The notes: generated from the letters alone by a model not told the origin. Positions 8,244-20,181 are shown, counted from the stretch's first letter. The stretch is 47,240 nt of DNA from Lachnospiraceae bacterium (GCA_014239155.1 JAAZZQ010000025.1:1-47240); one strand, 5' to 3'. Numbers and translations: made by a program.

Positions 8244-8280
8244 TTAATTTCCCCCAGTTCCTAACCAAATATTATAAAAC

Positions 8281-9600
8281 TTAATTCTTTTCGTTGTACT
8301 GTTTCACCATGTTCGCCTTAGATGCAAGGCTGCCCGGCTTTGCATTCTTATTATAATACTCCGTGGCTTTCTTAATATCCTCGGCTTTCTCCTCTTCTGT
8401 TTTCGCTGGTCGTTTTACACCTGTATTCTGAGAAGCGAGATTCTTTGTGTTTGTTTTGGCTGCAGCCTGAAGCTTTGCAGGGTCAATCCCCTGCTTTTTC
8501 ATCTTTTCCTTATATTTCTCAACGTTTTTCTCAATCTCTGCATCAATGTCCATACTATCAATATGCTTGTTAATTACCACCTGCTGAATGCTTCGTACCA
8601 CAGCACCAATCACCCAGTAAAGTCCCATACCTGCCGGAAGTGTCAGACAAAACCATGCTGACATAATCGGCATTAGCGTGTTCATCATTTTCATAGATTG
8701 CTGCATCGCTTCTGCAGTATCATTTGTAGGCTGTTGTTTTTTCTTTCTGTCATCGGAAGATGCAGGCTGTGGCATTAATTTATAGTTCAGCCATTGTGTA
8801 AGCGCCGCAAGAACAGGAATCGCAATTGCACCCGCAAGAAGCAGATAATTTCCTGCTGCAAAAGCTGTCTTCATGGTGTCCATTGGTGAATTTCCAATAT
8901 TTAATCCAAGAAAATTATTGTATATATCAATCAGACCTTTTTCTGAGCCATTTGTCAGAATCAGGCGGCCATTATAAGTCAAATCAGACAAGCCAAATTT
9001 CTCTGCAAGGGCAGCCATATCCAGTGAAGATGTCTTATTGAGTGTATCAATAATAGCATTCCTTACATTGATGTCAAAATTCTTTGTAAAATAAGCAGCC
9101 GATGACAATGCACGAACTTCCTCAACCCCATTTGCAGCCTGCATAATCTTATCCGCTAAAATTCCAAATGCCTCACCAATCTTGGTAACATAGGCTGGCA
9201 TTGCATAGATTACGCGATAGAGCGCTAACAAAATAGGCATCTGAATCAACAATTGAAGACAGCTTCCTGAAGGAGACACTCCATATTTCGCATAAACTGC
9301 CTTTGTTTCCATATTCAGTGCCATCATTGATGCTTGGTCTTGCTTTCCCTTATACTTTGCTTGTATCACTTGCAGCTCAGGATTCATCCGCGCCGAAAGC
9401 TTAGAAAATCTCTGTTGCTTGATTGTGAGTGGCATCAAAAGCAAATAGATAACAATTGTAAATAAAATAATAGATAAACCGATATTTGGAATGCCAATCA
9501 AATTCAGAAACTCGAAAATGCCATTCATAATTAAGCCTAAGAGCTTAACAATGTACTTAAATATCGGAGTTGAATTCTGCGTTAACAGCATTAAATCCAT
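8281..9600 (-). CDS. yidC: Membrane protein insertase YidC/Oxa1
   Basis: A 439-residue membrane insertase working with or beside SecYEG. The Oxa1 core is visible: a first helix after residue 35, LSIILFTIVIYLLLMPLTIKQQ, the cytoplasmic loop with KLSARMNPELQVIQAKYKGK, LLIQMPILLALYRVIYAMP, and C-terminal helices around LLAGAIAIPVLAAL and MPIMSAWFCLTLPAGMGLYWVIG. A large extracytoplasmic loop separates helices 3 and 4. The basic C-terminal tail suits ribosome contact. There is no lipoprotein-type Cys at the N-terminus. The upstream site AGGAGGAG is strong. Confidence 0.94.
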   Translation of the reverse strand: MDLMLLTQNSTPIFKYIVKLLGLIMNGIFEFLNLIGIPNIGLSIILFTIVIYLLLMPLTIKQQRFSKLSARMNPELQVIQAKYKGKQDQASMMALNMETKAVYAKYGVSPSGSCLQLLIQMPILLALYRVIYAMPAYVTKIGEAFGILADKIMQAANGVEEVRALSSAAYFTKNFDINVRNAIIDTLNKTSSLDMAALAEKFGLSDLTYNGRLILTNGSEKGLIDIYNNFLGLNIGNSPMDTMKTAFAAGNYLLLAGAIAIPVLAALTQWLNYKLMPQPASSDDRKKKQQPTNDTAEAMQQSMKMMNTLMPIMSAWFCLTLPAGMGLYWVIGAVVRSIQQVVINKHIDSMDIDAEIEKNVEKYKEKMKKQGIDPAKLQAAAKTNTKNLASQNTGVKRPAKTEEEKAEDIKKATEYYNKNAKPGSLASKANMVKQYNEKN

Positions 9601-9618
9601 TTTACTCCTCCTGACGAA

Positions 9619-9927
9619 TTATAACTTATAAAAAGTCTTCCAGTTTTTTTCTTCCCTATGCATTTTAACAGTGCAATCCTCGTTTGCGCTCTGAGTATTC
9701 TTGTCCACATACACAATAGAAGGTACAGGATCATATCCTCCCTTTGAAAACGGATTACATCTAAGAATCCTCCATATACAAAGTACGCCACCCTTCCATG
9801 CACCATAACGTTCAACTGCCTCAAGACCATACTGTGAGCAGGATGGAAAATACGGACATTTTGTAGCTTTCATTGGAGAGAAATATCTCCTGTAAAATAA
9901 AATAAGCCAGATAAAAAGCTTTTTCAT
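9619..9927 (-). CDS. yidD: Membrane protein insertion efficiency factor YidD
   Basis: A small 102-residue protein of the YidD family, thought to help YidC-dependent insertion. The hallmark segment is FYRRYFSPM, then [23 protein letters not shown] and [13 protein letters not shown], with the conserved cysteines. I start it at the ATG at 9927 ([11 protein letters not shown]), 13 bases past the rnpA stop with AGGA upstream; residues encoded further upstream lie inside rnpA and are not family-like. It sits between rnpA and yidC as in most Firmicutes. Confidence 0.92.
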   Translation of the reverse strand: MKKLFIWLILFYRRYFSPMKATKCPYFPSCSQYGLEAVERYGAWKGGVLCIWRILRCNPFSKGGYDPVPSIVYVDKNTQSANEDCTVKMHREEKNWKTFYKL

Positions 9928-9940
9928 TAAAATCACAATC

Positions 9941-10279
9941 CTACTCTGTAAGAATCTTATGCAGTTTTGAAACATGTAACAAGGCGCGCTCAATATCAGC
10001 ATACCTTGCGTTTGCTGTGCTGACGCGCGCAACAACTACAATGTCAAAACCGCGCTGAAACAATTCCTCATGCAGCCGATAGCTTTCCCTAATCAATCTG
10101 GTAACACGATGTCTGACAACACTGTTCCCTACTTTTTTGCTGACTGACATCCCAAATCTATTTCGCTCTGATTTATTTCCTAACACATACATTACTAAAT
10201 ACTTGTTCGCATAACTTTTTTTGCAGTTGTAAACATTTTTAAAATCCCTACTACTCTTCAATGATTCCGAAAATTTCAT
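9941..10279 (-). CDS. rnpA: Ribonuclease P protein component
   Basis: A 112-residue basic protein subunit of RNase P, which matures tRNA 5' ends together with the RNA subunit. Family marks are the N-terminal [12 protein letters not shown] and the RNR-like signature spread over [25 protein letters not shown]. The ATG at 10279 has AGGA five bases upstream and is preferred to an in-frame ATG four codons earlier. It lies 91 bases after rpmH in the same transcript. Confidence 0.95.
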   Translation of the reverse strand: MKFSESLKSSRDFKNVYNCKKSYANKYLVMYVLGNKSERNRFGMSVSKKVGNSVVRHRVTRLIRESYRLHEELFQRGFDIVVVARVSTANARYADIERALLHVSKLHKILTE

Positions 10280-10370
10280 AATAGTCCTCATTCAGTAACA
10301 ACCGGCCAAGAGCATATGCTTCCACAAATCTCATGCATAGAAAAAAAGGTCACATAATGTGACCTGTGAA

Positions 10371-10505
10371 TTATGCAGATAGTTTCTTTCTTCCTTTGGC
10401 ACGTCTAGCAGCTAATACCTTTCTTCCGCCCGGAGTGCTCATTCTGGCTCTGAAACCATGCACTTTACTTCTCTGTCTTCTTTTTGGCTGATATGTCATT
10501 TTCAT
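10371..10505 (-). CDS. rpmH: 50S ribosomal protein L34
   Basis: A 44-residue, highly basic ribosomal protein. It begins [18 protein letters not shown], continues through [20 protein letters not shown] and ends RKKLSA, which is almost the family consensus. A perfect AAGGAGGTG lies seven bases upstream of the ATG. It is the first gene leftward of oriC. Confidence 0.97.
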   Translation of the reverse strand: MKMTYQPKRRQRSKVHGFRARMSTPGGRKVLAARRAKGRKKLSA

Positions 10506-10731
10506 ATTCCAAACACCTCCTTCTCTGATAACCCCACAAATGCCTAAGATTTACTACTAAAATCTATAAAATAGCATCTGTCAAAAACACCGCTGTGTAA
10601 TGCAAACGATATTCATAAACCGCAATTTGCCTGCAGGCAATATCGATTCCAAGTATTAGAAAATATCGTAACAATTATATAACAGAAGAATATTGAAGTC
10701 AAGAAAAATAAAATAAAAAAGTACATTCTAT
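10506..10731. other. rpmH leader and upstream spacer
   Basis: No gene is visible. This is the upstream region of the leftward rpmH operon and must hold its promoter, but I do not see one clear enough to place. Confidence 0.4.
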
Positions 10732-10901
10732 GTTACAGTTTAGTCTACGACTTTGCATTTACTGCAAATTATGTCTTTATAAGCCACGTAAAATTACATA
10801 ATGGCAGAAATGCATCGAGCCGCAAAATGTGGCTTTGACACCATGAAGTGGTTTTTCATAGCTTGATGCTTATAACACAAAGGCGAAGGTTGAACTGTCA
10901 C
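10732..10901 (+). mobile_element. MITE copy 1 (diverged, 170 bp), next to oriC
   Basis: It starts GTTACAGTTTAGTCTACGACTTTGCA and ends TTGAACTGTCAC (the first given in parts: GTTACAGTTTA, then GACTTTGCA). It shares the plan of the 136-137 bp copies: terminal inverted repeat, first hairpin (decayed), second stem GCATCGAGC/GCTTGATGC with one GU pair. It is longer and more diverged than the others, and its target duplication is weak (CATTCTAT against CATTTATA), so it is probably the oldest copy. It abuts the first DnaA boxes. Confidence 0.75.
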
Positions 10902-11190
10902 CATTTATAATATCCACAGGTTATCCACAGAAAAGTGCAAAATTATCCACACCATATTTGAGTTATCCACAAGTTATCCACATTGTGTTTATGATATCCA
11001 CTTAATGTGGATAACTTGTGGATATCATGTTGAAAACTTTTGTAAATGACCACATTATATAGAAAATATCCATGTGGATAATGTGCATAACTTTTATATA
11101 CTTTATCCACACATCTGTGGATATCTTTTTTATATAGAAGATATCCACAAAAATTCACTTTTTTCAAATAAACTTATCCACATTATCAAC
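10902..11190. other. oriC, upstream DnaA-box cluster
   Basis: Consensus DnaA boxes TTATCCACA occur on the plus strand at 10921, 10943, 10963, 10974, 11103 and 11174, and on the minus strand (TGTGGATAA) at 11006 and 11073. There are further one-mismatch boxes near 10912, 11018, 11083, 11116 and 11141. The dense cluster between rpmH and dnaA, at the point where transcription diverges, marks the chromosomal replication origin. It corresponds to the incAB part of a bipartite Firmicute origin. Confidence 0.95.
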
Positions 11191-11237
11191 AATCTATTGG
11201 GGATTATGTGAATTACTCCATTTTTTTTCACATTTAT

Positions 11238-11266
11238 TTGCTTTTTTTCCTCATTTAGGTTACTAT
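11238..11266 (+). promoter_or_regulatory. Candidate dnaA promoter
   Basis: TTGCTT at 11238-11243 and TACTAT at 11261-11266 with 17-base spacing, about 130 bases before the dnaA start. It follows the DnaA boxes directly, which would allow autoregulation. Confidence 0.45.
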
Positions 11267-11398
11267 TAATATGTATGATTTGTAATCAAACGTTATTGGC
11301 ATAAGACATACACATTTGAAACAATATATTTTTTCGGCAGAAACGATTACTTTAGGATCTGTGACAATCTGATTACAGTTTCTATATTGAGGTATCAC

Positions 11399-12769
11399 AT
11401 GAATGAGATAAAAGACAGATGGAATGAGATTAAGGAAATTATTAGAGACGAATACGAACTCACAGCAATTTCATTTAATAATTGGGTTGAACCTTTACAA
11501 TTTTACAAAGTAGAAGATGATATTGTAACCATTCTTATCCCCTCCACACAGGCACGTTTATTAAAATATATCCAGAAAAACTATTACTTCTGTTTTAAGG
11601 CAACAATCTCTGAACTTATGAATCACGAGTATGATGTAATTTTTATTGCCGAGGAAGATGCCATTGCAGAACAAAAAGGGGATAAAATAGAATTAACAGA
11701 GCCTAAGGAAGATAAAAACAATATACTACATGAAACTGCAAATCTAAATAACAAATACAAATTTGACACCTTTGTGGTGGGAAGCAATAATAAATTTGCC
11801 CACTCCGCTGCTCTTGCTGTCGCTGAGTCTCCGGGAGAAGCATATAATCCCTTATATTTGTATGGTGGCGCTGGGCTAGGAAAAACACATTTGATGCACT
11901 CTATTGGTCATTTTGTATTGGAACAAAACCAAAATAAAAAGGTTTTGTATGTTACCTCAGAACAATTTACCAACGAGGTAATTGAATCAATCCGAGGTGG
12001 TAATGCAGCCGCAATGACAAAGCTGCGCGACAAATATAGGACAGTGGATGTTCTTTTGATAGATGATGTACAATTTATAATAGGAAAAGAGTCGACGCAA
12101 GAAGAATTCTTTCACACATTTAATGTCCTTCATTCTGCAGGAAAACAGATTATTATATCCTCTGATAAACCGCCAAAAGAAATGGAGACTTTAGAGGAAC
12201 GATTCCGAAGTCGTTTTGAATGGGGACTGATTGCCGATATTCAACCGCCCGACTATGAGACACGCATGGCAATTTTGCGCAAAAATGCAGAGATGTATGC
12301 CAAGGAAATCGATGATGAAATTATCCAATATATTGCCACAAATATTAAATCCAATATTCGTGAACTAGAAGGCGCTTTAAACAAAGTAATGGCAAGTGCA
12401 CGTCTTAACAAGCAGGAGTTAAATCTTGCTTTGGCTGAAGATGCACTCAAGGATGTTATAGATCCAGATCAAGCGCGGAAAATTTCGCCATTGTTAATTA
12501 TTAATGTTGTTGCAGAACACTTTAATATTTCCAAGGAAGACATTACCTCCAAAAAACGCAATTCCGCATACGTTCTTCCCAGGCAGATTATTATGTACCT
12601 CTGCCGTCATCTGACAGAAGTTTCTCTACAGACGATAGCATCACTTCTGGGTAAAAAAGACCACACCACCGTGATTCACGGTGTGGAAAAAATTGAGGAA
12701 AAACTCAAAGAGGATGAGGATTTAGCCAATAAAATTGAAACCATTAAGAAAAAATTATCCCCCTCCTAA
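11399..12769 (+). CDS. dnaA: Chromosomal replication initiator DnaA
   Basis: A 456-residue AAA+ initiator that binds DnaA boxes and opens oriC. Domain I is at the N-terminus (WNEIKEIIRDEYELTAISFNNW), a charged linker covers about 90-115, and domain III has FVVGSNNKFAHSAALAVAE, Walker A GGAGLGKTHLMHSIG, Walker B VDVLLIDDVQFI and the sensor region. Domain IV ends with the DNA-binding signature KKDHTTVIHGVEKIEEKL. The ATG at 11399 has GAGG six bases upstream; an in-frame TTG four codons earlier is less likely. It is flanked on both sides by DnaA boxes. Confidence 0.97.
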   Translation: MNEIKDRWNEIKEIIRDEYELTAISFNNWVEPLQFYKVEDDIVTILIPSTQARLLKYIQKNYYFCFKATISELMNHEYDVIFIAEEDAIAEQKGDKIELTEPKEDKNNILHETANLNNKYKFDTFVVGSNNKFAHSAALAVAESPGEAYNPLYLYGGAGLGKTHLMHSIGHFVLEQNQNKKVLYVTSEQFTNEVIESIRGGNAAAMTKLRDKYRTVDVLLIDDVQFIIGKESTQEEFFHTFNVLHSAGKQIIISSDKPPKEMETLEERFRSRFEWGLIADIQPPDYETRMAILRKNAEMYAKEIDDEIIQYIATNIKSNIRELEGALNKVMASARLNKQELNLALAEDALKDVIDPDQARKISPLLIINVVAEHFNISKEDITSKKRNSAYVLPRQIIMYLCRHLTEVSLQTIASLLGKKDHTTVIHGVEKIEEKLKEDEDLANKIETIKKKLSPS

Positions 12770-12795
12770 CAAAGTGCCTGTGAATAACTCTGACT

Positions 12796-12991
12796 TTATC
12801 CACACGATTTCCACAATTATCCACATGGCTATGTTGATGATTTTTCTTGTATTTTAGCCAAAAATTAGGGTTATGCACATATCCACAGCGCTTATTACTA
12901 TTACTACGGATTATATACTTATTTATTTATCTTTTGTGCAAAAACTGCTTTTTTGTTTTTGCTATAATCACAACGAAGGGAGTTATCCACA
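12796..12991. other. oriC, downstream box cluster with DnaA-trio-like tract
   Basis: Consensus boxes TTATCCACA at 12796, 12817 and 12983, with near-boxes at 12871 and 12879. After the box ending at 12887 come GCGC and then a run (12892-12907) that reads GTAGTAATAGTAATAA on the minus strand, followed by AT-rich DNA to about 12930. Box, GC cluster, trio repeats and AT-rich unwinding zone in this order is the plan of the B. subtilis unwinding region between dnaA and dnaN. The last box overlaps the dnaN start codon. Confidence 0.8.
12960..12968 (+). promoter_or_regulatory. Extended -10 of a dnaN promoter
   Basis: TGCTATAAT forms an extended -10 element 22 bases before the dnaN ATG. No well-spaced -35 is visible, which is acceptable for extended -10 promoters. 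Confidence 0.5.
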
Positions 12992-14100
12992 TGAAAATCA
13001 TTTGTTCTAAATCAAACCTCTTAGCTGGTGTGAACATTGTTTCTAAGGCAGTGCCAAGTAAAACGACCATGACAATACTTGAATGCATTCTTATTGACAC
13101 CACAAAAGGCGAAATCAAACTTACTGCAAACGATATGGAACTTGGAATTGAGACAACCATAGAAGGTGAAATTATAGAGAAAGGACTTATTGCGCTGGAT
13201 GCCAAAATACTTCTTGAGATGGTGAGAAAGCTTCCAGACAATGACGTGACAATCACAACAGACGCTTCTTACAAAGCAACGATTACTTGTGAGAAAGCAA
13301 AATTTAATATTGTGGGAAAAGCGGGGGAAGATTTTTCTGCTCTTCCACAAATTGACCGTTCAGAGTCTATCTCTGTATCACAGTTTACGCTAAAAGAAGT
13401 GATTCGACAGACAATTTTTTCAATTGCCGACAATCTTACCAATAAAATTCTCACAGGGGAACTTTTTGAGATTCAAAAGGATGTCTTAAAAGTAGTTTCT
13501 TCAGATGGTTTGCGGATTTCTTTGCGCCGCATTCACTTAAAAGATTCTTATCCAGACAAAAAAGTAATTGTGCCGGGTAAGACATTGAGTGAAATTAGTA
13601 AAATTTTGCCCGGCGACACAGAAAAAGAAGTCAATATCTTCTTTACAAACAAGCATATATTATTTGAGTTTGACAGCACTACGGTTGTGTCTCGATTAAT
13701 TGAGGGAGATTATCTAAAAATTGATAATATCCTTTCTGCAGATTATGAGACGAGGGTTTCAATCAACAAAAAAGAATTTCAGAATTGTATTGACCGCTCT
13801 ACCTTGCTTGTAAAAGAAGGCGATAAGAAACCAATTATTTTAAATATACAAGATGATGTGATGGAGCTTAAAATGAATTCTGTTATTGGAAGCTTAAATG
13901 AGGAGATTGATATTGCCAAGACAGGCAAAGATCTGATGATTGGTTTTGATCCCAAATTTTTGATTGATGCGTTGAAAGTAATTGAAAACGAACAGATAGA
14001 ACTGAAACTGCTCAATTCAAAAGCGCCATGTTTTATCAAAGATGAGGATGAGACGTACACCTATCTGATTTTGCCGGTCACATTTAGCTCTGTCAAGTAA
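12991..14100 (+). CDS. dnaN: DNA polymerase III beta subunit (sliding clamp)
   Basis: A 369-residue ring-forming processivity clamp. It begins MKIICSKSNLLAGVNIVSKAVPSK, given here in two parts MKIICSKSNLL and AGVNIVSKAVPSK, and shows the repeated three-domain clamp fold pattern with the C-terminal region ending TYTYLILPVTF. The start is the ATG at 12991, preceded by AAGGGAG and then a DnaA box that fills the spacer between the ribosome binding site and the start codon. The frame open further upstream is intergenic origin DNA. Confidence 0.96.
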   Translation: MKIICSKSNLLAGVNIVSKAVPSKTTMTILECILIDTTKGEIKLTANDMELGIETTIEGEIIEKGLIALDAKILLEMVRKLPDNDVTITTDASYKATITCEKAKFNIVGKAGEDFSALPQIDRSESISVSQFTLKEVIRQTIFSIADNLTNKILTGELFEIQKDVLKVVSSDGLRISLRRIHLKDSYPDKKVIVPGKTLSEISKILPGDTEKEVNIFFTNKHILFEFDSTTVVSRLIEGDYLKIDNILSADYETRVSINKKEFQNCIDRSTLLVKEGDKKPIILNIQDDVMELKMNSVIGSLNEEIDIAKTGKDLMIGFDPKFLIDALKVIENEQIELKLLNSKAPCFIKDEDETYTYLILPVTFSSVK

Positions 14101-14132
14101 TGTAGACAACTACATTTTCAGGAGGAATTTTT

Positions 14133-14348
14133 ATGGATGAAGTGAGAATTAGAGATGATTACATTAAGCTTGGACAGGCGCTAAAACTCTCAGGTCTTGT
14201 CGAATCAGGCGTGGATGCCAAGTTTGCCATTCAAAATGGGCAGGTGCAAGTAAATGGTAAGATAGAGACGCAACGCGGAAAAAAATTGATTGATAATGAT
14301 GAAGTGTGTTTTGAGGGAAATTGCTTTGTCATTCGCTCGAAAGGCTGA
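14133..14348 (+). CDS. S4-domain RNA-binding protein (YaaA type)
   Basis: A 71-residue protein that is a single S4 RNA-binding domain: IKLGQALKLSGLVESGVDAK, then IQNGQVQVNGKIETQRGKKL. This gene stands between dnaN and recF in most Firmicutes (YaaA in Bacillus) and probably acts on ribosome assembly or RNA. It has a strong AGGAGG site and ends six bases before recF. Confidence 0.92.
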   Translation: MDEVRIRDDYIKLGQALKLSGLVESGVDAKFAIQNGQVQVNGKIETQRGKKLIDNDEVCFEGNCFVIRSKG

Positions 14349-14354
14349 AATAAT

Positions 14355-15473
14355 ATGATTATCCAATCGCTAGAGATTGAAAATTTTAGAAATTATGAGA
14401 CACTTTCAATGCAGTTTGACAGTGGTACTAATATTTTATACGGTGATAATGCACAGGGAAAAACCAATATTTTAGAGGCAGTTTATTTGTCTGCTACTAC
14501 CAAGTCCCATAAGGGGAGCAAAGATAAGGATATGATAAATTTTGCTTCTCAGGAGGCACATATTCGGACTTATGTATTGAAAGACGGGCTTGAGAACCGT
14601 GTTGATATGCACCTGAGAAAAAATAAGTCAAAGGGCGTTGCCATCAATGGGCAAAAAATTAAAAAAGCGGCTGATTTATTGGGGTTGTTAAATGTGGTGT
14701 TTTTCTCGCCAGAAGATTTGTCCATCATTAAAAATGGTCCGTCAGAACGGCGGCGTTTTGTGGATATGGAACTTTGTCAACTTGACCATGTGTATTTGCA
14801 CAACTTAAATCACTATAATAAAAGTGTGAACCAGAGAAATAGGCTTTTAAAAGATATCTATACAAATCCAAGTTTGAAGGATACAATTTTTGTTTGGGAT
14901 TCCCAGTTGGTATCCTTTGGAAAAAAGATTATAGAACAGAGAAAGGACTTTGTCAGTCAATTAAATGAGATTATTTATGAGATTCATCAAAAACTTTCAG
15001 GTGGAAAGGAAGAGCTTAAGATTGTTTATGAACCAGATGTGTCAGCAGAACTTTTTGAGGAGAAATTGCAAAAATCCCAAGAGAGAGATATCCGTCTAAA
15101 ACAAACATCCATCGGTCCGCATCGAGATGATTTTTCCTTTTTGGTGGGAAATGTTGATATTAGAAAATTTGGTTCACAGGGGCAGCAACGAACAGCCGCT
15201 TTATCTTTAAAACTGGCAGAGATTGAACTTGTGAAGAAAATGACAAAAGATGTTCCTCTTTTGTTGCTTGATGATGTATTGTCAGAACTTGACAGCAGCA
15301 GACAGAACTATCTGCTCAACAGTATTGGAAATATTCAGACGATTATTACATGTACTGGGTTGGAAGAGTTTGTAAATAACCGGTTTGAGATTAATAAGAT
15401 ATTTGAGATTTCAAATGCATCTGTAAAGAACAAGGAAGCTGTATGGAGTCAGATAATATCGTCTAAGACTTAA
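14355..15473 (+). CDS. recF: DNA replication and repair protein RecF
   Basis: A 372-residue SMC-like ATPase that helps load RecA at single-strand gaps. Walker A is GDNAQGKTNILEA, the signature-region segment is FGSQGQQRTAALSLKLAE, and Walker B is PLLLLDDVLSELD. The N-terminus MIIQSLEIENFRNYE is typical. It follows the S4 gene by six bases and is the last gene of the dnaA-side cluster before gyrB. Confidence 0.96.
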   Translation: MIIQSLEIENFRNYETLSMQFDSGTNILYGDNAQGKTNILEAVYLSATTKSHKGSKDKDMINFASQEAHIRTYVLKDGLENRVDMHLRKNKSKGVAINGQKIKKAADLLGLLNVVFFSPEDLSIIKNGPSERRRFVDMELCQLDHVYLHNLNHYNKSVNQRNRLLKDIYTNPSLKDTIFVWDSQLVSFGKKIIEQRKDFVSQLNEIIYEIHQKLSGGKEELKIVYEPDVSAELFEEKLQKSQERDIRLKQTSIGPHRDDFSFLVGNVDIRKFGSQGQQRTAALSLKLAEIELVKKMTKDVPLLLLDDVLSELDSSRQNYLLNSIGNIQTIITCTGLEEFVNNRFEINKIFEISNASVKNKEAVWSQIISSKT

Positions 15474-15548
15474 TCCATGAAAGTACAAATACGGCTTGAA
15501 ATCGTTTAGGTATTGTATAATATTGATTTTTAGACTGATTTTAGATAG

Positions 15549-17504
<1,956 letters not shown>

Positions 17505-17519
17505 GAATAGGAGTTATAT

Positions 17520-20135
17520 ATGGACGATACAATATTTGACAAGATTGAGGAAGTGGACCTGCAAAAAACGATGGAACAATCCTATATAGAATATGCCATG
17601 AGTGTGATTGCTTCCCGTGCCCTGCCAGATGTGCGAGACGGATTAAAGCCAGTACAGAGACGTGTACTCTACTCGATGATTGAGTTGAACAATGGTCCTG
17701 ACAAACCACACAGAAAGAGTGCGCGTATTGTCGGTGATACTATGGGTAAATATCATCCACATGGGGACAGCTCTATTTACGGTGCCTTAGTTAACATGGC
17801 GCAAGAGTGGTCTACTCGTTATCCACTTGTGGATGGGCATGGGAATTTTGGATCAGTTGATGGGGATGGTGCTGCTGCCATGCGATATACTGAGGCACGT
17901 CTAAGCAAAATTTCCATGGAACTTTTAGCAGACATTAATAAAAATACAGTTGATTTTCAACCAAACTTTGACGAGACGGAAAAAGAGCCTGTTGTGCTTC
18001 CAAGCCGTTATCCAAACTTGCTAGTGAACGGAACACAGGGAATCGCTGTCGGCATGGCGACTAATATTCCGCCTCATAATCTCAGAGAGGTTATTGCGGC
18101 GGTGGTCAAGATGATTGATAACCGCATTGAGGGAAATAGGGATACAGAAATTGAGGAGCTTTTACCTATTGTGAAAGGACCAGATTTTCCGACAGGCGGC
18201 ATTATTCTTGGCACACGTGGTGTGGAGGAGGCTTATCGTACTGGACGCGGTAAAATTAGAGTTCGCAGTGTAACAAATATTGAGACAATGGCAAATGGCA
18301 AGAGCCGTATTATTGTGACAGAGCTTCCCTATATGGTAAACAAGGCGCGATTAATTGAAAAGATTGCAGAGCTTGTCAAGAATAAGAAAATTGATGGTAT
18401 TACCGACTTGCGCGATGAATCTAACCGAGAGGGAATGCGTATTTGTATTGAGCTTAGGAAAGATGTCAATGCAAATATCATTTTAAATCAACTATATAAA
18501 CATACACAATTGCAGGACAGCTTTGGCGTGATTATGTTGGCACTTGTAAACAATCAGCCTAAGGTTATGAACCTGAAAGATGTGTTAATTCATTATATTA
18601 AGCACCAGAAGGAAGTTGTCACTAGACGAACACAGTATGACTTAAATAAGGCAGAAGAACGAGATCATATTTTACAAGGTCTGTTGATTGCACTTGACAA
18701 TATTGATGAGGTAATTCACATTATCAGAAACAGTGCCAACACGCAGAAAGCGAAAGAAGGTCTAGTTGCGCAGTTTGATTTGACAGATGTACAGGCACAG
18801 GCAATTGTGGATATGAGGTTGCGTGCACTGACAGGTTTGGAGCGCGAAAAGCTAGAGCAAGAGCATGAAGAGCTTTTAAAAAAGATTAAGGAATACAAGG
18901 CAATATTGGCAGATGAAAAACGATTGCTGGGTGTGATTCGGACAGAAATCTTATTGATTTCTGAAAAATATGGCGATGACAGGCGTTCAAAAATTGGTTA
19001 TGATGAGTCAGAAATCGATGTGGAAGATTTGATTCCGCGTGGAAATGCTGTAATTGCACTGACAAGCTTGGGGTACATTAAGCGCATGACAGTGGATAAT
19101 TTTAAGACACAACATAGAGGAGGGCGCGGGATTAAGGGAATGTCCACAATTGAGGACGATTATATTGAAGATTTATTGATGACAACAACACATCATTTTC
19201 TAATGTTCTTTACAAATTTTGGTCGTGTATATCGACTGAAAACTTATGAGATACCTGAGGCGGGAAGAACAGCTCGAGGAACAGCAATTGTGAATTTATT
19301 ACAGTTAAATCCCGGTGAGAAGATCTCGGCAATGATACCAATTCGGCAGTTTACAGAAGGTAAACACTTGTTTATGGTAACGAAAAAAGGAATTACAAAA
19401 AAGACGCCAATTATGGAATTTTCTAATGTTCGCAAAAATGGTATGGCAGCGATTTCTCTCCGCGATGACGACGAATTGATAGAGGTCAAGGCAACAGACG
19501 AAAAATCTGAGATTTTTCTTGTTACGAAATATGGAATGTGTATTCGTTTTAAAGAGACAGATGTACGTGCAATGGGCAGAAATGCGATGGGCGTAATTGG
19601 TATGAATCTTGTTGATGGCGACGAAATTGTCGGTATGCAGCTTAACACGCAAGGGGAGGCATTGTTGATTGTGTCGGAAATGGGCATGGGGAAACGAACC
19701 CTGTTAGATGAATTTACAGTGCAGAAGCGTGGTGGAAAAGGTGTCCGCTGTTATCGTATTACAGAGAAGACAGGCAATGTGGTTGGTATCAAGGGGGTCA
19801 ATGATGACCATGAGATTATGATGATTACAACAGAGGGTGTTATAATACAGATCCCTGTGGGTGATATTTCAATTTATCGCAGAAATACTTTTGGTGTAAA
19901 ATTAATTAATCTTGATGAGAATGTGAAGGTTGCAAAGATTGCAAAGGTACGAGAAAAGCTCTCAGATGGCACACAGGAATTTAAAGATGTTGACGAGGCA
20001 CTTGACAAGGTAATTGATGAACCTGTTGAAGGGGAGTCTGTTCTTCTTGATGAAGAATTTGAAGATGAGATATCTTCGGATATTGTAGAAAAAGATATAT
20101 TGTCTGAAGATAATAATTTACTGGAAGAAGAATAG
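17520..20135 (+). CDS. gyrA: DNA gyrase subunit A
   Basis: An 871-residue DNA-cleaving subunit of gyrase. The N-terminus has [14 protein letters not shown] and the catalytic Tyr in [14 protein letters not shown]. The C-terminal beta-pinwheel carries the GyrA-box QKRGGKG and an acidic tail. The quinolone-determining segment reads [15 protein letters not shown]: Ser is kept at the position of E. coli Ser83, but Gly stands where E. coli has Asp87. The start follows AGGAG by six bases. It forms an operon with gyrB and ends at a strong terminator. Confidence 0.97.
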   Translation: MDDTIFDKIEEVDLQKTMEQSYIEYAMSVIASRALPDVRDGLKPVQRRVLYSMIELNNGPDKPHRKSARIVGDTMGKYHPHGDSSIYGALVNMAQEWSTRYPLVDGHGNFGSVDGDGAAAMRYTEARLSKISMELLADINKNTVDFQPNFDETEKEPVVLPSRYPNLLVNGTQGIAVGMATNIPPHNLREVIAAVVKMIDNRIEGNRDTEIEELLPIVKGPDFPTGGIILGTRGVEEAYRTGRGKIRVRSVTNIETMANGKSRIIVTELPYMVNKARLIEKIAELVKNKKIDGITDLRDESNREGMRICIELRKDVNANIILNQLYKHTQLQDSFGVIMLALVNNQPKVMNLKDVLIHYIKHQKEVVTRRTQYDLNKAEERDHILQGLLIALDNIDEVIHIIRNSANTQKAKEGLVAQFDLTDVQAQAIVDMRLRALTGLEREKLEQEHEELLKKIKEYKAILADEKRLLGVIRTEILLISEKYGDDRRSKIGYDESEIDVEDLIPRGNAVIALTSLGYIKRMTVDNFKTQHRGGRGIKGMSTIEDDYIEDLLMTTTHHFLMFFTNFGRVYRLKTYEIPEAGRTARGTAIVNLLQLNPGEKISAMIPIRQFTEGKHLFMVTKKGITKKTPIMEFSNVRKNGMAAISLRDDDELIEVKATDEKSEIFLVTKYGMCIRFKETDVRAMGRNAMGVIGMNLVDGDEIVGMQLNTQGEALLIVSEMGMGKRTLLDEFTVQKRGGKGVRCYRITEKTGNVVGIKGVNDDHEIMMITTEGVIIQIPVGDISIYRRNTFGVKLINLDENVKVAKIAKVREKLSDGTQEFKDVDEALDKVIDEPVEGESVLLDEEFEDEISSDIVEKDILSEDNNLLEEE

Positions 20136-20148
20136 GTTAAGACATAAG

Positions 20149-20181
20149 CCACAGCATTTTAGGATAATGCTGTGGTTTTTT
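20149..20181. terminator. Terminator after gyrA, shared with the convergent gene
   Basis: A perfect 10-bp stem CCACAGCATT (20149-20158) with AATGCTGTGG (20166-20175) is followed by TTTTTT. The stop codon of the leftward gene at 20159 lies in the loop, so the hairpin probably serves both convergent genes. Confidence 0.9.

Noticed and set aside
10902-11190. Iteron or plasmid origin
   Set aside because: The repeats are DnaA boxes in a standard chromosomal context between rpmH and dnaA.
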